DNA of 64,000 nucleotides from an uncultured SAR86 cluster bacterium (GTDB lineage: Bacteria; Pseudomonadota; Gammaproteobacteria; Magnimaribacterales; D2472): contig CACKPV010000002.1 in NCBI GenBank assembly GCA_902602185.1, positions 124,001-188,000 of the forward strand, given 5' to 3'. A program made the translations under genes and the position numbers. A model generated the notes under the pieces. It saw only the letters and a list, made by a program, of their open reading frames with translations. It ran no database searches and was not told the DNA's origin. The first letter of the stretch is position 1. Every line of letters begins with the position of its first letter. Shown one piece after another: positions 1 through 9,507 of the stretch.

Positions 1-177
1 AAACCACATCCCTGCATTCTCCGGCAAGCTTTGTCGGTACATCAAACCCTGTTGCCGAGTAAAGTTATTATCGGCAATTTCTATACGATCTAAATATTGA
101 TTCAAATCTATTTTTTCAGCTGCAAAAATAGGAGTAAGCAGCCAAAAAATACTTAAACTACTAAGCAGTCTTTTCAC
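1..177 (-). CDS. DUF192 family exported protein (partial, N-terminal 59 residues)
   Basis: A reading frame opens at a GTG at 177 and runs off the left edge of the window. The first 20 residues look like a signal peptide ([14 protein letters not shown]...AAE). After it come [16 protein letters not shown] and WF, which is the signature region of DUF192 (COG1430), a family of small periplasmic or exported proteins of unknown function with a conserved G-L-M-x-R block. There is no ATG before residue 46, so GTG is the only start that keeps the signal peptide. The start lies 17 bp inside the 3' end of rpe, so the two are probably co-transcribed. The C-terminal half is outside the window. Confidence 0.75.
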   Translation of the reverse strand, partial: MKRLLSSLSIFWLLTPIFAAEKIDLNQYLDRIEIADNNFTRQQGLMYRQSLPENAGMWF

Positions 178-832
178 GAAATTGGGAAATCGTCTCTGCA
201 TAATTTTCGCTATTAAAAATTGCCGAACCTGCCACAAAAGTATCAGCACCAGCTTGAGCTGCTGCTGCAATAGTGTCTTTATTGATTCCCCCATCGACCT
301 CCAAACGGATCGATCTACCACTTTGGTCAATTAGGCTTCTGACCGCAGCAATCTTTTCCAGTGAACTATGGATAAAGGACTGTCCACCAAAACCTGGATT
401 GACACTCATAATGAGAACTAAGTCGATGTCCTCCAGCACACTGTCCAAAACATTTACATTTGTTGCCGGATTTAAAACCAAGCCAACCTGACAACCAGCA
501 TCCTTAATTGCATGAATGGAACGGTGGACATGATTCGAGGCTTCAGGATGGAAACTTATTAACGATGCCCCAGCTGTGGCAAAATCTGCTGCCAATGCAT
601 CCACCGGCTCAATCATTAAATGCACATCGATGAAAGCCTCTATGCCATGCTCACGCAAACTTTTACATACCATCGGTCCAATTGTCAGATTAGGGACATA
701 GTGATTATCCATCACATCAAAGTGAACCCAATCAGCACCAGCCTCAAGTACATGCTCGACTTCTTCACCTAATCTTGCAAAATCAGCAGAAAGAATAGAT
801 GGGGCAATTATTATCTCACTCATGGTGCTCAT
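161..832 (-). CDS. rpe: Ribulose-phosphate 3-epimerase
   Basis: This enzyme interconverts D-ribulose 5-phosphate and D-xylulose 5-phosphate in the cytosolic pentose phosphate pathway. At 223 residues it has full family length and a TIM-barrel pattern. Visible motifs are [13 protein letters not shown] near the N terminus, WVHFDVMDN and IDVHLMI carrying the metal-binding His/Asp residues, [16 protein letters not shown] with the catalytic Asp, and the phosphate-binding AGSAIF near the C terminus. ATG starts exist at 832 and 823. The second (MSEIIIAPS) fits the family start better, but neither has a clear ribosome-binding site. The gene overlaps murU upstream by 17 bp and the DUF192 gene downstream by 17 bp. 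Confidence 0.95.
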   Translation of the reverse strand: MSTMSEIIIAPSILSADFARLGEEVEHVLEAGADWVHFDVMDNHYVPNLTIGPMVCKSLREHGIEAFIDVHLMIEPVDALAADFATAGASLISFHPEASNHVHRSIHAIKDAGCQVGLVLNPATNVNVLDSVLEDIDLVLIMSVNPGFGGQSFIHSSLEKIAAVRSLIDQSGRSIRLEVDGGINKDTIAAAAQAGADTFVAGSAIFNSENYAETISQFREKTA

Positions 833-1520
833 TTTCTTCTTTTAGCATCTGATTGGCAAGTGAAAGTCTTTCTTGTGTCCCGACATCAATCCATAATGCA
901 GTTGATTCTTCTCCTGTTACTTGACCGCTTTCAATGAGTTTTACTAAGACAGTATCCCAAATATTAAAATATGCATTTTCAAAAGTACTTTGTTTAAAAA
1001 TTATTGGGTTGATTATCGAGATGCCTGACCATGTCAAATTATTGGAATCACTTTTAACCAAAACTCTGTCTTTTTTGATAGAAAAATCACCATTAGAATT
1101 ATGATCGGGATTGGGAACACCTACTAAATGGGCTGCAGGAACATTTTTGGGAAGGTCAGCTAAATTTATTTTATGGACAATATCAGAATTCATTAATAGA
1201 AATGGTTGATCCTCAAAAAAAGGAAGCGCATTTAAAATTGCACCTCCTGTTCCTAAGGGTACTTTTTCTTTTGAAAATGTTATTTTTTCATTGGGGAAAG
1301 TAGCTCTGACATGATCGACTATTTGAGAACCTAAATACGAAACATTAATAACAATTTCTGAAAAAATAAACCTGTCTCCTGAACATTCAATGTTAAGCAA
1401 AGAATTAATATTTCTTTCAATAAGAGATTGGTTATGAACATAAAGCAAAGGTTTAGGAGTTGTATCAGTCAATGGAGCAAGCCTTCGACCATACCCTGCT
1501 GCTAATATCATTGCTTTCAT
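816..1520 (-). CDS. murU: N-acetylmuramate-1-phosphate uridylyltransferase (MurU-type nucleotidyltransferase)
   Basis: The N terminus [18 protein letters not shown] followed by TPKPLL is the nucleotide-binding signature of sugar-phosphate nucleotidyltransferases, and 234 residues fits MurU. In Pseudomonas, MurU converts MurNAc-1-phosphate and UTP to UDP-MurNAc in a peptidoglycan recycling route that bypasses MurA. Its stop overlaps rpe and its start overlaps the stop of the adjacent kinase by one base. Pairing with an AmgK-like kinase is what supports MurU over a generic mannose-1-phosphate guanylyltransferase, and the same pair sits near lptD in Pseudomonas. The substrate is inferred from context. 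Confidence 0.85.
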   Translation of the reverse strand: MKAMILAAGYGRRLAPLTDTTPKPLLYVHNQSLIERNINSLLNIECSGDRFIFSEIVINVSYLGSQIVDHVRATFPNEKITFSKEKVPLGTGGAILNALPFFEDQPFLLMNSDIVHKINLADLPKNVPAAHLVGVPNPDHNSNGDFSIKKDRVLVKSDSNNLTWSGISIINPIIFKQSTFENAYFNIWDTVLVKLIESGQVTGEESTALWIDVGTQERLSLANQMLKEENEHHE

Positions 1521-2674
1521 TAAAGTATTGCCTCTAACTTCTTGTTAAGAAGGTTAAAAACCTCAATTCTCAGAAAATCCTTGAGTTCTTGATGGTTATC
1601 TGGAATTATCACTATTAAATTATTTAGAATTAATGGTAAGTCTGGCAGTCTAAAAGTTCTACCATTCTGTCGGTATAAATTACTTAGTGTTCCTAGTATT
1701 CTTAAATTTCTCTGAATACCTCCCCAGATTGCATATTCATAAATAGTTTCTTGATCTTCAATTCCTGCAAAATCCCATTCAGCAAGAGTTCTATTTATTT
1801 CACTATCATCATCAAAACACTTCAAAATATCAAAGGTAAGATTAAAATTGTAGTGATCAATGTATAATCCTGCCAAATCAATTCCTGCTGGACCCTTGCA
1901 AGTGTCTTGAAAGTCTATTATTCCAACAAAGTCGAGATCATCTGGTCGATGCATTAAATTTCTAACTTCAAAATCTTGATGGCAATTTACCCAGGGTTGA
2001 AGAGAAAGATTTTGTAAAGTCTCTTCTATAAGATTTTGTAAGTTTTCTTTTTGAGAGCTAAAATTTGCCAAGTTAATTTCCAGTAAGTCAGATAAAAAAT
2101 AATCTTCAAACCTTTTCATTTGAGCTTCTAGATCTTCGTTAGATAAATATTTTAAATCAGGGAAATCTAACCCAACAAATGTAACTAATGCACGAAAAGC
2201 AAATTCACATGTAGGAAAAGAATCCATTCCTACATGTTCAAATCCGTCAGGAAACTTTTCCAGAAAACTTTCATAGAAATCCTCTTGTATTGTTACACCG
2301 ATTTTGTCTTCAAATGCATAAACCTTTGGAATTAATCCATTAATAGAATGGGGGTAATCCCAATCTCTAAAATTTTCCGGTTGTTGTTGATGGGCAAGAT
2401 TAGATAATTCAACAAATTGCTTATTTGAACCAACCTCGGGATCAAGGAAACAAAAAATAACACTACATGGATTATTACTTCCAGGCCAAGTCCGATTTCT
2501 TAATTTACTGGGGATCTCGTATTTATACCAATTTTCAGTAAACTCTTTGTAGTCATGAGTATCAAGAATTAGTCTAAAGTACTTTCTGTCACTAGCTTCT
2601 TGACTGAGCACCTCAATTTTTTGAGGAGTATAACCAAGTAAATTCGAGATTTCTTTTACCTTAGAAATTTCCAA
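1520..2674 (-). CDS. amgK: AmgK-like anomeric MurNAc/GlcNAc kinase
   Basis: This is an aminoglycoside-phosphotransferase-fold protein. CHQDFEVRNL near residues 231-240 supplies the catalytic Asp and the metal-binding Asn, and GIIDFQD near 251-257 supplies the metal-binding Asp. AmgK phosphorylates MurNAc and GlcNAc at C1, feeding MurU next door. At 384 residues it is longer than the roughly 340 usual for AmgK as I recall it. The extra length sits in the N-terminal lobe, roughly residues 40-75 and 95-115, with an aromatic- and Asn-rich sequence. Translation is coupled to murU by a one-base stop/start overlap, and the gene starts 1 bp after the upstream SDR ends. Confidence 0.8.
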   Translation of the reverse strand: MEISKVKEISNLLGYTPQKIEVLSQEASDRKYFRLILDTHDYKEFTENWYKYEIPSKLRNRTWPGSNNPCSVIFCFLDPEVGSNKQFVELSNLAHQQQPENFRDWDYPHSINGLIPKVYAFEDKIGVTIQEDFYESFLEKFPDGFEHVGMDSFPTCEFAFRALVTFVGLDFPDLKYLSNEDLEAQMKRFEDYFLSDLLEINLANFSSQKENLQNLIEETLQNLSLQPWVNCHQDFEVRNLMHRPDDLDFVGIIDFQDTCKGPAGIDLAGLYIDHYNFNLTFDILKCFDDDSEINRTLAEWDFAGIEDQETIYEYAIWGGIQRNLRILGTLSNLYRQNGRTFRLPDLPLILNNLIVIIPDNHQELKDFLRIEVFNLLNKKLEAIL

Positions 2675-2675
2675 A

Positions 2676-3533
2676 TTAACTGTTTTTTATCTCATCAGGT
2701 AGGTGAGTGTCATCAGGTACAAAAAAATCTGGCATTAATTCTCCAAACGGAGCTTGCGCATATTTTGAGAAATCTCGAACACCAGCTTCATACAGAACTA
2801 AATCATCGATACAAAAATTGCCCGAATAAGATTTTGAGTCCTTCGTTAAGATTTCGTACGCAGCATCAGCCATGATCTCAACAGTTCTAGAAATTTTCAT
2901 AACCGCATCCCCACCGAGATGGTTTTGCACTGCTGCTGTTTGGATTGCTGTGCGTGGCCATAAAGCATTGACTGCCACACCTCGATCTTTAAATTCTTCA
3001 GCCATACCCAAAACACACATACTCATAGTGTACTTGGCCATGGTATAGGCAGTGTGCCCGGCAAACCATTTTGCTGACATATCCAAAGGTGGAGAAAGGT
3101 TTAAAATATGTGGATTCTCTGCTTTGAGTAGATGAGGTAAACAATACCGACTAACCATATATGTACCTCTGCCATTAATTTGATGCATAAGATCATACCT
3201 TTTCATCTCAGTATCCATGGTGTTAGTCAGTTGGATAGCTGAGGCATTATTGATACAAATATCAATGCCGCCGAAGTGTTCTACCGTTTGGTTCACAACG
3301 TCTCTAACATTATCTTCATCGCGAATATCACAAATGAGAGGTAGGGCTTCGCCTCCAGCCTCGACAATTTCCTCCGCAGCTGTATAAATCGTGCCAGGTA
3401 ATTTTGGATGCGGTTCAGCAGTCTTTGCTGCTAGCGCTAATTTGGCACCATCTTGTGCAGCTCGCTTTGCCATGGCAAGGCCAATACCTCTGCTCCCACC
3501 GGAAACAAATATCACTTTATCTTTTAAACTCAT
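2676..3533 (-). CDS. Short-chain dehydrogenase, HSDL2-like
   Basis: The 285-residue sequence is a classical SDR. VSGGSRGIG at the N terminus is the Rossmann glycine motif, INNAS follows in the middle, and the YTMAK segment is the YxxxK catalytic pair. The N-terminal half closely resembles the SDR domain of hydroxysteroid dehydrogenase-like protein 2 (HSDL2), including the long insert around AKTAEPHPKLPGTIYTAAEE. The SCP2 domain of animal HSDL2 is absent. The substrate cannot be read from sequence; a hydroxyacyl or lipid-derived alcohol would be typical. A second SDR lies 9 bp upstream in the same direction, so the two are probably co-expressed and may act in one pathway. Confidence 0.85.
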   Translation of the reverse strand: MSLKDKVIFVSGGSRGIGLAMAKRAAQDGAKLALAAKTAEPHPKLPGTIYTAAEEIVEAGGEALPLICDIRDEDNVRDVVNQTVEHFGGIDICINNASAIQLTNTMDTEMKRYDLMHQINGRGTYMVSRYCLPHLLKAENPHILNLSPPLDMSAKWFAGHTAYTMAKYTMSMCVLGMAEEFKDRGVAVNALWPRTAIQTAAVQNHLGGDAVMKISRTVEIMADAAYEILTKDSKSYSGNFCIDDLVLYEAGVRDFSKYAQAPFGELMPDFFVPDDTHLPDEIKNS

Positions 3534-3542
3534 GTTTTCTCC

Positions 3543-4283
3543 TTAAAATTTTTCCATGTAAGGTCTCAAGTCCATTTCTTGAGTCCACGCTGAGGGATGC
3601 TGCACGTGCACACTCCAATAAGCTTCAGCAATCTCTGTAGGTTGTAAGATACCATTTTTTTCCTTCAAGGCATAAGTCTCTGGAAAATTCTCCTGAATAA
3701 ATGGAGTATCAATGGCCCCATCAATTATAAAATGGGCAACATGGATCCCTTGAGGTCCTAATTCTCTTGCCATACTTTGTGATAACGAACGCAGAGCAAA
3801 TTTAGCTCCAGAAAACGCTGCAAACCCTGCACCACCCCTGACCGATGCAGTAGCACCGGTAAAGAAAATGGAACCTCGACCTCGAGGCAGCATATATTTT
3901 GCTGCTTCTTTACCTGTTAGGAACCCACCAAAGGCTGCCATCTCCCAAACTTTCCGATAAACCCGAGCAGTTGTCTCAGTGATAGGGAAAAACACATTTG
4001 CACCAGGATTAAAAATGACCACATCAATCGGAGCAATGTTTGATTCGACCTCCTGAAACAGAGTTTTTATTGCGTCCTCATCACGGGCATCAACACCAAA
4101 AGGAGTAGCTTGCAAACCAGCTGCTTGAATTTCATTAGTTAAAGATTCCAGTTCATTAAAGTTACGCTCCCTTCTAACAGGACACACATGGTAACCCATA
4201 CTGGCAAACTTTTTAGTAAGAGCTCCCCCAGTAGAGACTCCTGCTCCGATAATAATTGCTGAAAATTTAGTATAATCTTTCAT
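3543..4283 (-). CDS. Atypical short-chain dehydrogenase with Phe replacing the catalytic Tyr
   Basis: This is an SDR fold with IIIGAGVSTGGAL as the nucleotide-binding loop and ATASVRGGAGFAAFSGAK around the active site. The canonical YxxxK is FSGAK here, so the catalytic Tyr is replaced by Phe. Some SDR clades with an AAF-x-x-AKFALR block share this, so it may be a family trait rather than damage. Reading can begin at 4325, but the first 14 residues (MLSFNHNRKTAAIL) do not belong to the fold. The ATG at 4283 gives a normal SDR start and leaves 53 bp for a promoter divergent from the gene at 4337. It lies 9 bp upstream of the HSDL2-like SDR. Confidence 0.75.
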   Translation of the reverse strand: MKDYTKFSAIIIGAGVSTGGALTKKFASMGYHVCPVRRERNFNELESLTNEIQAAGLQATPFGVDARDEDAIKTLFQEVESNIAPIDVVIFNPGANVFFPITETTARVYRKVWEMAAFGGFLTGKEAAKYMLPRGRGSIFFTGATASVRGGAGFAAFSGAKFALRSLSQSMARELGPQGIHVAHFIIDGAIDTPFIQENFPETYALKEKNGILQPTEIAEAYWSVHVQHPSAWTQEMDLRPYMEKF

Positions 4284-4336
4284 GAGGATTGCTGCTGTCT
4301 TTCTATTATGGTTGAAAGATAGCATTTTTTAAATAT

Positions 4337-4948
4337 ATGAAAATCTCTACTGTCGACTTTATTTTTGATTTTGCCAGTCCAAATGCTTATTTATGCCATA
4401 AAGTTATTCCCTCTATTGAAGCAAAAACGGGGGTAACATTTAATTATATCCATTGCTTATTAGGTGGGATTTTTAAAATTACCAACAATCAAGCACCTAT
4501 GATAAGTTTTGCTAACATCCAAAATAAATTGGAATACGAATCTTTGGAAATGCAACGTTTTATCGACAAATATGCATTATCAAAATTTACAATGAATTCG
4601 AATTTCCCAATTACTACCGTCACCCTACAGCGCGGCGGTTTGGTTGCTGAAGAACAAGGTTGTGGTGCTGCCTACCGAGACCTCATGCTCAAAGGCATGT
4701 GGGAGGAGGATGCCAATTTGGGTGATCTTGAAGTTTTTTCGGATTATGTCAAACAGTTGGGGTTAAACCCTGAACAAACCCTTGAAAAACTGTCTTCTCC
4801 AGCAATTAAACAGCTGCTGATTGATAATACTTCGATGGCTGTGGAACGAGGTGCTTTTGGTGTCCCCACTTTTTATGCCGGATCAGAAATGTTTTTTGGG
4901 AAAGAACGCTTGTCACAACTTGAAGAATTTTTATTAACTCAAAATTAA
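4337..4948 (+). CDS. 2-hydroxychromene-2-carboxylate isomerase / DsbA-family oxidoreductase
   Basis: The 203-residue protein shows the HCCA-isomerase pattern of the DsbA/GST-kappa superfamily. FIFDFASPNAYL at the N terminus has the Ser used in place of the DsbA CxxC, a central helical insertion follows, and GVPTFYAG and MFFGKERL lie at the C terminus. Members are glutathione-dependent isomerases of aromatic degradation, but many genomes carry paralogues of unknown substrate. No other naphthalene-pathway gene is seen here, so the name describes family only. The gene is divergent from the SDR pair and precedes lptD by 31 bp (from the chosen lptD start). Confidence 0.8.
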   Translation: MKISTVDFIFDFASPNAYLCHKVIPSIEAKTGVTFNYIHCLLGGIFKITNNQAPMISFANIQNKLEYESLEMQRFIDKYALSKFTMNSNFPITTVTLQRGGLVAEEQGCGAAYRDLMLKGMWEEDANLGDLEVFSDYVKQLGLNPEQTLEKLSSPAIKQLLIDNTSMAVERGAFGVPTFYAGSEMFFGKERLSQLEEFLLTQN

Positions 4949-4979
4949 ACTTTTGATCAATAAATTGTTCCAATATCCC

Positions 4980-7301
4980 ATGTCATTTAAGAAAGTTTTT
5001 TCTCTATACGTAATTCTGCTGGCAGCCCCTCTTTCAGCTCAAGATTCATTAAATTTTTTGACCCCAACTACTAATAAAAGTGCTGTCTGTTGGGTTTATA
5101 ATCCAGTATTTGCCGACAGTGAGAAAACTAGTGTAAATGCATTAAATATTGCTTTAACAGAGGACTCGTTAAGTTTAAAAGGCGAGGTAGCAATAGATTC
5201 AAAGACTCGACTGTTTAAGGGGGCAACAGCACAATTTAATGAGTCTTCTGAGTTGATAGAGTTTGCTGATGGTGGTGAAGTCTATGAGAATAATTTTTAT
5301 CTTCGTGCAGAAAGTGGTTCTGTCAATGATGCCACTGATGAATTTGCTTTTGAAAACGGATTTTTATATTTCCAGCCTAGCAATCTCACTGTGAATTTTA
5401 ATAAGGCACAAATTCGCAATGATAATCAACTAACTTTCCAAAATGCCAGTCTCACAACTTGTGATGCCAGTCCAGCAAGTTGGACTCTGAGTGGGAGTGA
5501 AGTCCAAATTGATGATGCAACCGGCTATGGTTTTATCAAAAAAATGCGGTTAAAAATCTTTGATCGAACTGTCTTTGGTTTTCCATATGTCCCTATTTAT
5601 CCTTCCTCAACCAGTGAGGGTCAAAACATCCGCCTATCTAGATTCCTTGAACCCTCCATTGCGTATTCTTCCGATGGTATTGATGCCACAATTCCTTACC
5701 GTTTTGTCATCGACCAATACAATGATGTTGTTGTGAGTCCTCGTGTGATTGCAGATCGTGGAGAAGGGCTTGAACTGCTATGGACATCTTCTTCTGTAAC
5801 TAATAATTCCAGTTTAGATTTATTGTATTTGAATAGTGATGACAAATTTGGTGAGCGCTTTCCTACACATAGCCGTGCGCAAGATTCACGATGGGCAGCT
5901 GCCTATCGACAATCTTATAAGCTCGATAATACCCAACTTCAAATCAACTGGATCGATGCTTCGGATATCCATGTTTTTCGAGATATCTCTGGCGAGGTTG
6001 TGAATGTGAATTTTCAACGAGTTGAGTTTTTACCACAATCACTTACATTACAGGGTCAAATCGATAAGTTGACTTATACCGTTGATTATTCAGGCTATCA
6101 ATCAACTAACCCTTTACTTACCAATGGGTATACAAAATCTCCTGGAGTGGACGTGATATTTAAAGATCATGTGCAAAACTGGCAAATATCTTCTCAAGTA
6201 AATTTTGCTAAATTTTCTGCTGACTCCCTACATGATTATTTAGGCATGGACGTATTAGAAGGTAATTATCTCATGCGATTAGAAGAAGTGCCCGAAGGTG
6301 AACGCTTATTTACTAATTCAGCGATGCAACGGGATTATTTCATTGGTAACTGGCAAGCACAAACGACCATTGGTTTAAAAACCTTATCCTATGATCTTCA
6401 TACACCGACAACTTCAATCTCTGATAAAGAAATTCCATATTTCTCGACATCACTTACTTCATATTTCACGAAACCATTGGAAACAGGTTTGGCAATATTG
6501 GCACCGAGTATTCTCTTGGGATATACCAAATATGAAGACCAAAGCAATCATCCCATCTTTGATACCTCTGTTATACCTATGGGAGTTGGTACTTTTATGC
6601 AAGAACGTTTCTCAGGTTATGATTTGATTGCTGATGATCAATTCCTCGCAGTTGGAATCAACTATAATAAATATTCATTAGGAAAAGATGTTTTCTCCTT
6701 GTCTTTAAAGAAAAAATTTTTTTATAAGCAAAGTCAGGTATCGTTTCCACAGTTCGGTTTTGGCGTCCCGGATGAGGGCCCCCTTAGCTCCTCTTTCAGT
6801 TGGCAAAGTCCCCTACCAATAAAAATTTCTGGTTACCTTACTTATAATGAACAACATCACCGAGTGAATAATGCAAGTATATTAGTAGATTATGCCTATC
6901 AAAATGTCACCGTTGGTATCGGTAAACGCTATCGCAGAATTAACTCAGAATTTGCTGAGGCTCTAGATTTAACCGAAGCACATCTCAAAATTCCTTTGCC
7001 TCAAGGAATGGGAGTTTTCATGCAAGCACAATACGATAATGAAACCAACGAACTGATTGAAAGTGAAATTGGCTTCGGCTATGAAAATTGCTGTGTTTAT
7101 ATAGGACTTTCTGCTTCAAAACGTACCTTACGCCGATTTAGTGATGTAAATAGTTTAAACAATATGTTTTTAAATGAAGCTTGGGGCAATATAATAGATT
7201 TGGAAAACAAAAGTAGGATTAACTTAAACTTTGAATTTAAAGGTTTTAATTCCAAAAAACTAACTGTTGGAAAACGATTAAGGAATTCGATATTTAACTA
7301 A
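4980..7301 (+). CDS. lptD: LPS-assembly outer-membrane protein LptD
   Basis: LptD inserts lipopolysaccharide into the outer leaflet of the outer membrane with LptE. The ATG at 4980 begins a clean signal peptide (MSFKKVFSLYVILLAAPLSA); the in-frame TTG at 4953 only adds nine residues before it. An OstA-type beta-jellyroll domain (about residues 40-180) is followed by a large C-terminal beta-barrel. Four cysteines sit where the family's two interdomain disulfides need them: CWVY near the mature N terminus, TTCDAS after the jellyroll, and an adjacent pair in ENCCVYIG near the C terminus. At 773 residues the length is normal. surA starts 2 bp downstream, the usual arrangement. Confidence 0.95.
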   Translation: MSFKKVFSLYVILLAAPLSAQDSLNFLTPTTNKSAVCWVYNPVFADSEKTSVNALNIALTEDSLSLKGEVAIDSKTRLFKGATAQFNESSELIEFADGGEVYENNFYLRAESGSVNDATDEFAFENGFLYFQPSNLTVNFNKAQIRNDNQLTFQNASLTTCDASPASWTLSGSEVQIDDATGYGFIKKMRLKIFDRTVFGFPYVPIYPSSTSEGQNIRLSRFLEPSIAYSSDGIDATIPYRFVIDQYNDVVVSPRVIADRGEGLELLWTSSSVTNNSSLDLLYLNSDDKFGERFPTHSRAQDSRWAAAYRQSYKLDNTQLQINWIDASDIHVFRDISGEVVNVNFQRVEFLPQSLTLQGQIDKLTYTVDYSGYQSTNPLLTNGYTKSPGVDVIFKDHVQNWQISSQVNFAKFSADSLHDYLGMDVLEGNYLMRLEEVPEGERLFTNSAMQRDYFIGNWQAQTTIGLKTLSYDLHTPTTSISDKEIPYFSTSLTSYFTKPLETGLAILAPSILLGYTKYEDQSNHPIFDTSVIPMGVGTFMQERFSGYDLIADDQFLAVGINYNKYSLGKDVFSLSLKKKFFYKQSQVSFPQFGFGVPDEGPLSSSFSWQSPLPIKISGYLTYNEQHHRVNNASILVDYAYQNVTVGIGKRYRRINSEFAEALDLTEAHLKIPLPQGMGVFMQAQYDNETNELIESEIGFGYENCCVYIGLSASKRTLRRFSDVNSLNNMFLNEAWGNIIDLENKSRINLNFEFKGFNSKKLTVGKRLRNSIFN

Positions 7302-7303
7302 TT

Positions 7304-8545
7304 ATGAAAAATTTATTTGTAGCAACATCTCTCTCAATGAGTATCTCTATTTTTGCAGCTATCGATGTTCTCGATCGAGTAGCTATTATCGTTGATGAGG
7401 GAGTTATTATGGAATCACAACTCCAAGATCGTTTACAAAATACCAAAATCCGTTTAGCTGAGCAAAATATCCAACCCCCATCCGAAGAACAATTATTAGA
7501 CGAAATCAAAGAGCAGTTAATTATTGAAGAGCTTCAATTACAACGTGGTCGTGATGCTGGTGTGCGCATAAGTGACGGTGAACTCAATCAAACGTTTATC
7601 AGAATTGCTCAAAACAATGGTTTGTCGTTAGAAGAATTTATAGTGAATTATGAAGACTCCGGTCAAAGTTATGAGAAACTCCGAGAAGAAATTAGGAATG
7701 ATATGGTGATACAAAGGGTGCAGCAAGGAATGGTAGGGAATGCTATCAACATCACCCAACAGGAAATCGATGGATTTTTGCAAACAGATGAAGCTATCGA
7801 ACAACTCACGCCAGAATTACTAGTGCGACAAATCCAAGTTGCTACCCGACTTGAGGCAGATAACATTTATCAAGACATTCAAAGTGGTATGGATTTTCTT
7901 ACCTTGGTAGAAGAATATTCGATCAATAGAAATAAAAATAATGGGGGATTAATGCCTTGGAGAAAAATTAGTGCCATGCCGACGGTATATGCAGAGGCAC
8001 TAACCAAACAACCTTTGGGTTTTGTATCTTCCCCAATTCAGACTGGTGCTGGTTTTAATATTTTAAAACTAGAAGATAAACGCGGGCCTCTTGTGACTTT
8101 TGAGGAACAATGGAACGTTAGACACATTTTAATTGCTCCTTCTGAAATTTTAGATCTTGATAGCACCAAGGCATTACTAACAGAAATCCGTGACAACATT
8201 CTCAACGGGGCTGATTTTGGAGAATTGGCAAGAGAATATTCTGAGGATCCGGGCTCTGCCTCCCAAGGTGGTGAATTAGATTGGTTACCTCGAGGGGTAA
8301 CAGCACCAGAATTTGAAGCTGCCATGGTCAATGCAGAAATCAATGTATTGTCCCCTATCTTTGAAACACAATTTGGTTTTCATTTCTTAGAGGTATTAGA
8401 TAAAAGAACTGAAGACATTACAGATATTACAATTGAAGATCGAGCCTATTCGGTCTTGTTTGCAAGAAAATTTGATGAAGAGCTTGAAAATACATTGCGC
8501 TCTATGCGTGCAGAAGCTTTCGTTGAGTTCAAAAATTTATATTGA
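7304..8545 (+). CDS. surA: Periplasmic peptidyl-prolyl isomerase and chaperone SurA
   Basis: SurA escorts unfolded outer-membrane proteins, including LptD, across the periplasm. The sequence has a signal peptide (MKNLFVATSLSMSISIFA), an N-terminal SurA helical domain (about 20-165), and two parvulin PpiC domains. The first runs from ELLVRQIQVA to ILKLEDKRG and the second from VRHILIAPSE to FHFLEVLDKR. In the second, DFGELAREYSEDPGSASQGG is a canonical parvulin signature. At 413 residues it is close to the E. coli length. It lies between lptD and pdxA; its stop codon overlaps the pdxA TTG start by two bases. Confidence 0.95.
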   Translation: MKNLFVATSLSMSISIFAAIDVLDRVAIIVDEGVIMESQLQDRLQNTKIRLAEQNIQPPSEEQLLDEIKEQLIIEELQLQRGRDAGVRISDGELNQTFIRIAQNNGLSLEEFIVNYEDSGQSYEKLREEIRNDMVIQRVQQGMVGNAINITQQEIDGFLQTDEAIEQLTPELLVRQIQVATRLEADNIYQDIQSGMDFLTLVEEYSINRNKNNGGLMPWRKISAMPTVYAEALTKQPLGFVSSPIQTGAGFNILKLEDKRGPLVTFEEQWNVRHILIAPSEILDLDSTKALLTEIRDNILNGADFGELAREYSEDPGSASQGGELDWLPRGVTAPEFEAAMVNAEINVLSPIFETQFGFHFLEVLDKRTEDITDITIEDRAYSVLFARKFDEELENTLRSMRAEAFVEFKNLY

Positions 8546-9507
8546 AAACTATTCTATATTCTCCAGGTGATCCTGCTGGTATTGGTACTGATTTATTTCT
8601 GGAGCTGGTAAATAATAAGTTTTTTGACACCCTGCAGACACGAATTGTTTGTTTGGCTGATCCCCATCTTCTTCAAGCAAGAGCATCAATGCTTGGTTTT
8701 GATAATGATTTTCAGAAATTGTGCGCGTGGCATATGCTTCCAGAGAGTCAAGATTGTATTGAATCATGTCCTGATACCACTGCGGGTAAACTAAATCCAC
8801 AAAATGCTAGCTACATTATGCAAGTCTTAAATTTTGGAATTCAACAGTGTATGGAACATTCTGATTTTGCTTTGGTTACAGGTCCGATCAGTAAAGAAAA
8901 TATCATTGAAGGTGGTATCAGTTTTTCAGGTCATACCGAATTCATTCAAGAACAAACAAAAAGTCCTGACGTGTTGATGTTGCTTGCTTCAGAGAGGATA
9001 AGGGTAGCTTTGGCTACAACGCATATACCTCTAAGAAAAGTTGCTGATCACATTTCGCAAGAACTTATTGTTTCAAAAGTTACTATTCTTTTTGAAGAAC
9101 TGCAGCAGAAATTTGGTATTGTTAATCCCCAAATTACAGTGTTGGGACTTAATCCGCATGCTGGTGAAGGAGGGAAATTAGGAACCGAAGAACAAGACAT
9201 TATTATTCCTGCCATCCAAACACTCCAACAACAAGGAATCACCGTGAAGGGCCCCCTATCAGCAGATACAGCTTTCAGTAAAGATCTATTGGACAGTACC
9301 GATGCCTATCTTGCCATGTTTCATGATCAAGGATTACCCGTCTTAAAAACATTGAGTTTTGGTGATTCCATCAATATTACCTTGGGAGTTCCTATTATTC
9401 GAACCTCTGTTGATCATGGAGTTGCTTTGGATATTGTTGGACAACGAGTGGCTAATCCCTCTTCACTGAAAAATGCTTTTATTATAGCTAACGAATTATT
9501 AGGATGA
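8542..9507 (+). CDS. pdxA: 4-hydroxythreonine-4-phosphate dehydrogenase
   Basis: PdxA oxidises 4-phosphohydroxy-L-threonine in the DXP-dependent pyridoxal 5'-phosphate pathway. Family blocks visible are YSPGDPAGIG at the start, SFSGHTEFIQE with a metal-binding His, THIPLRKV, LNPHAGEGGKLGTEE, PLSADTAF, AMFHDQGLPVLK and RTSVDHGVALDI. Translation appears to begin at TTG 8542, which overlaps the surA stop (ATTGA) and starts exactly before the conserved N terminus. The 3' end overlaps rsmA by 4 bp. Length (321) is normal. Confidence 0.95.
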   Translation: MKTILYSPGDPAGIGTDLFLELVNNKFFDTLQTRIVCLADPHLLQARASMLGFDNDFQKLCAWHMLPESQDCIESCPDTTAGKLNPQNASYIMQVLNFGIQQCMEHSDFALVTGPISKENIIEGGISFSGHTEFIQEQTKSPDVLMLLASERIRVALATTHIPLRKVADHISQELIVSKVTILFEELQQKFGIVNPQITVLGLNPHAGEGGKLGTEEQDIIIPAIQTLQQQGITVKGPLSADTAFSKDLLDSTDAYLAMFHDQGLPVLKTLSFGDSINITLGVPIIRTSVDHGVALDIVGQRVANPSSLKNAFIIANELLG

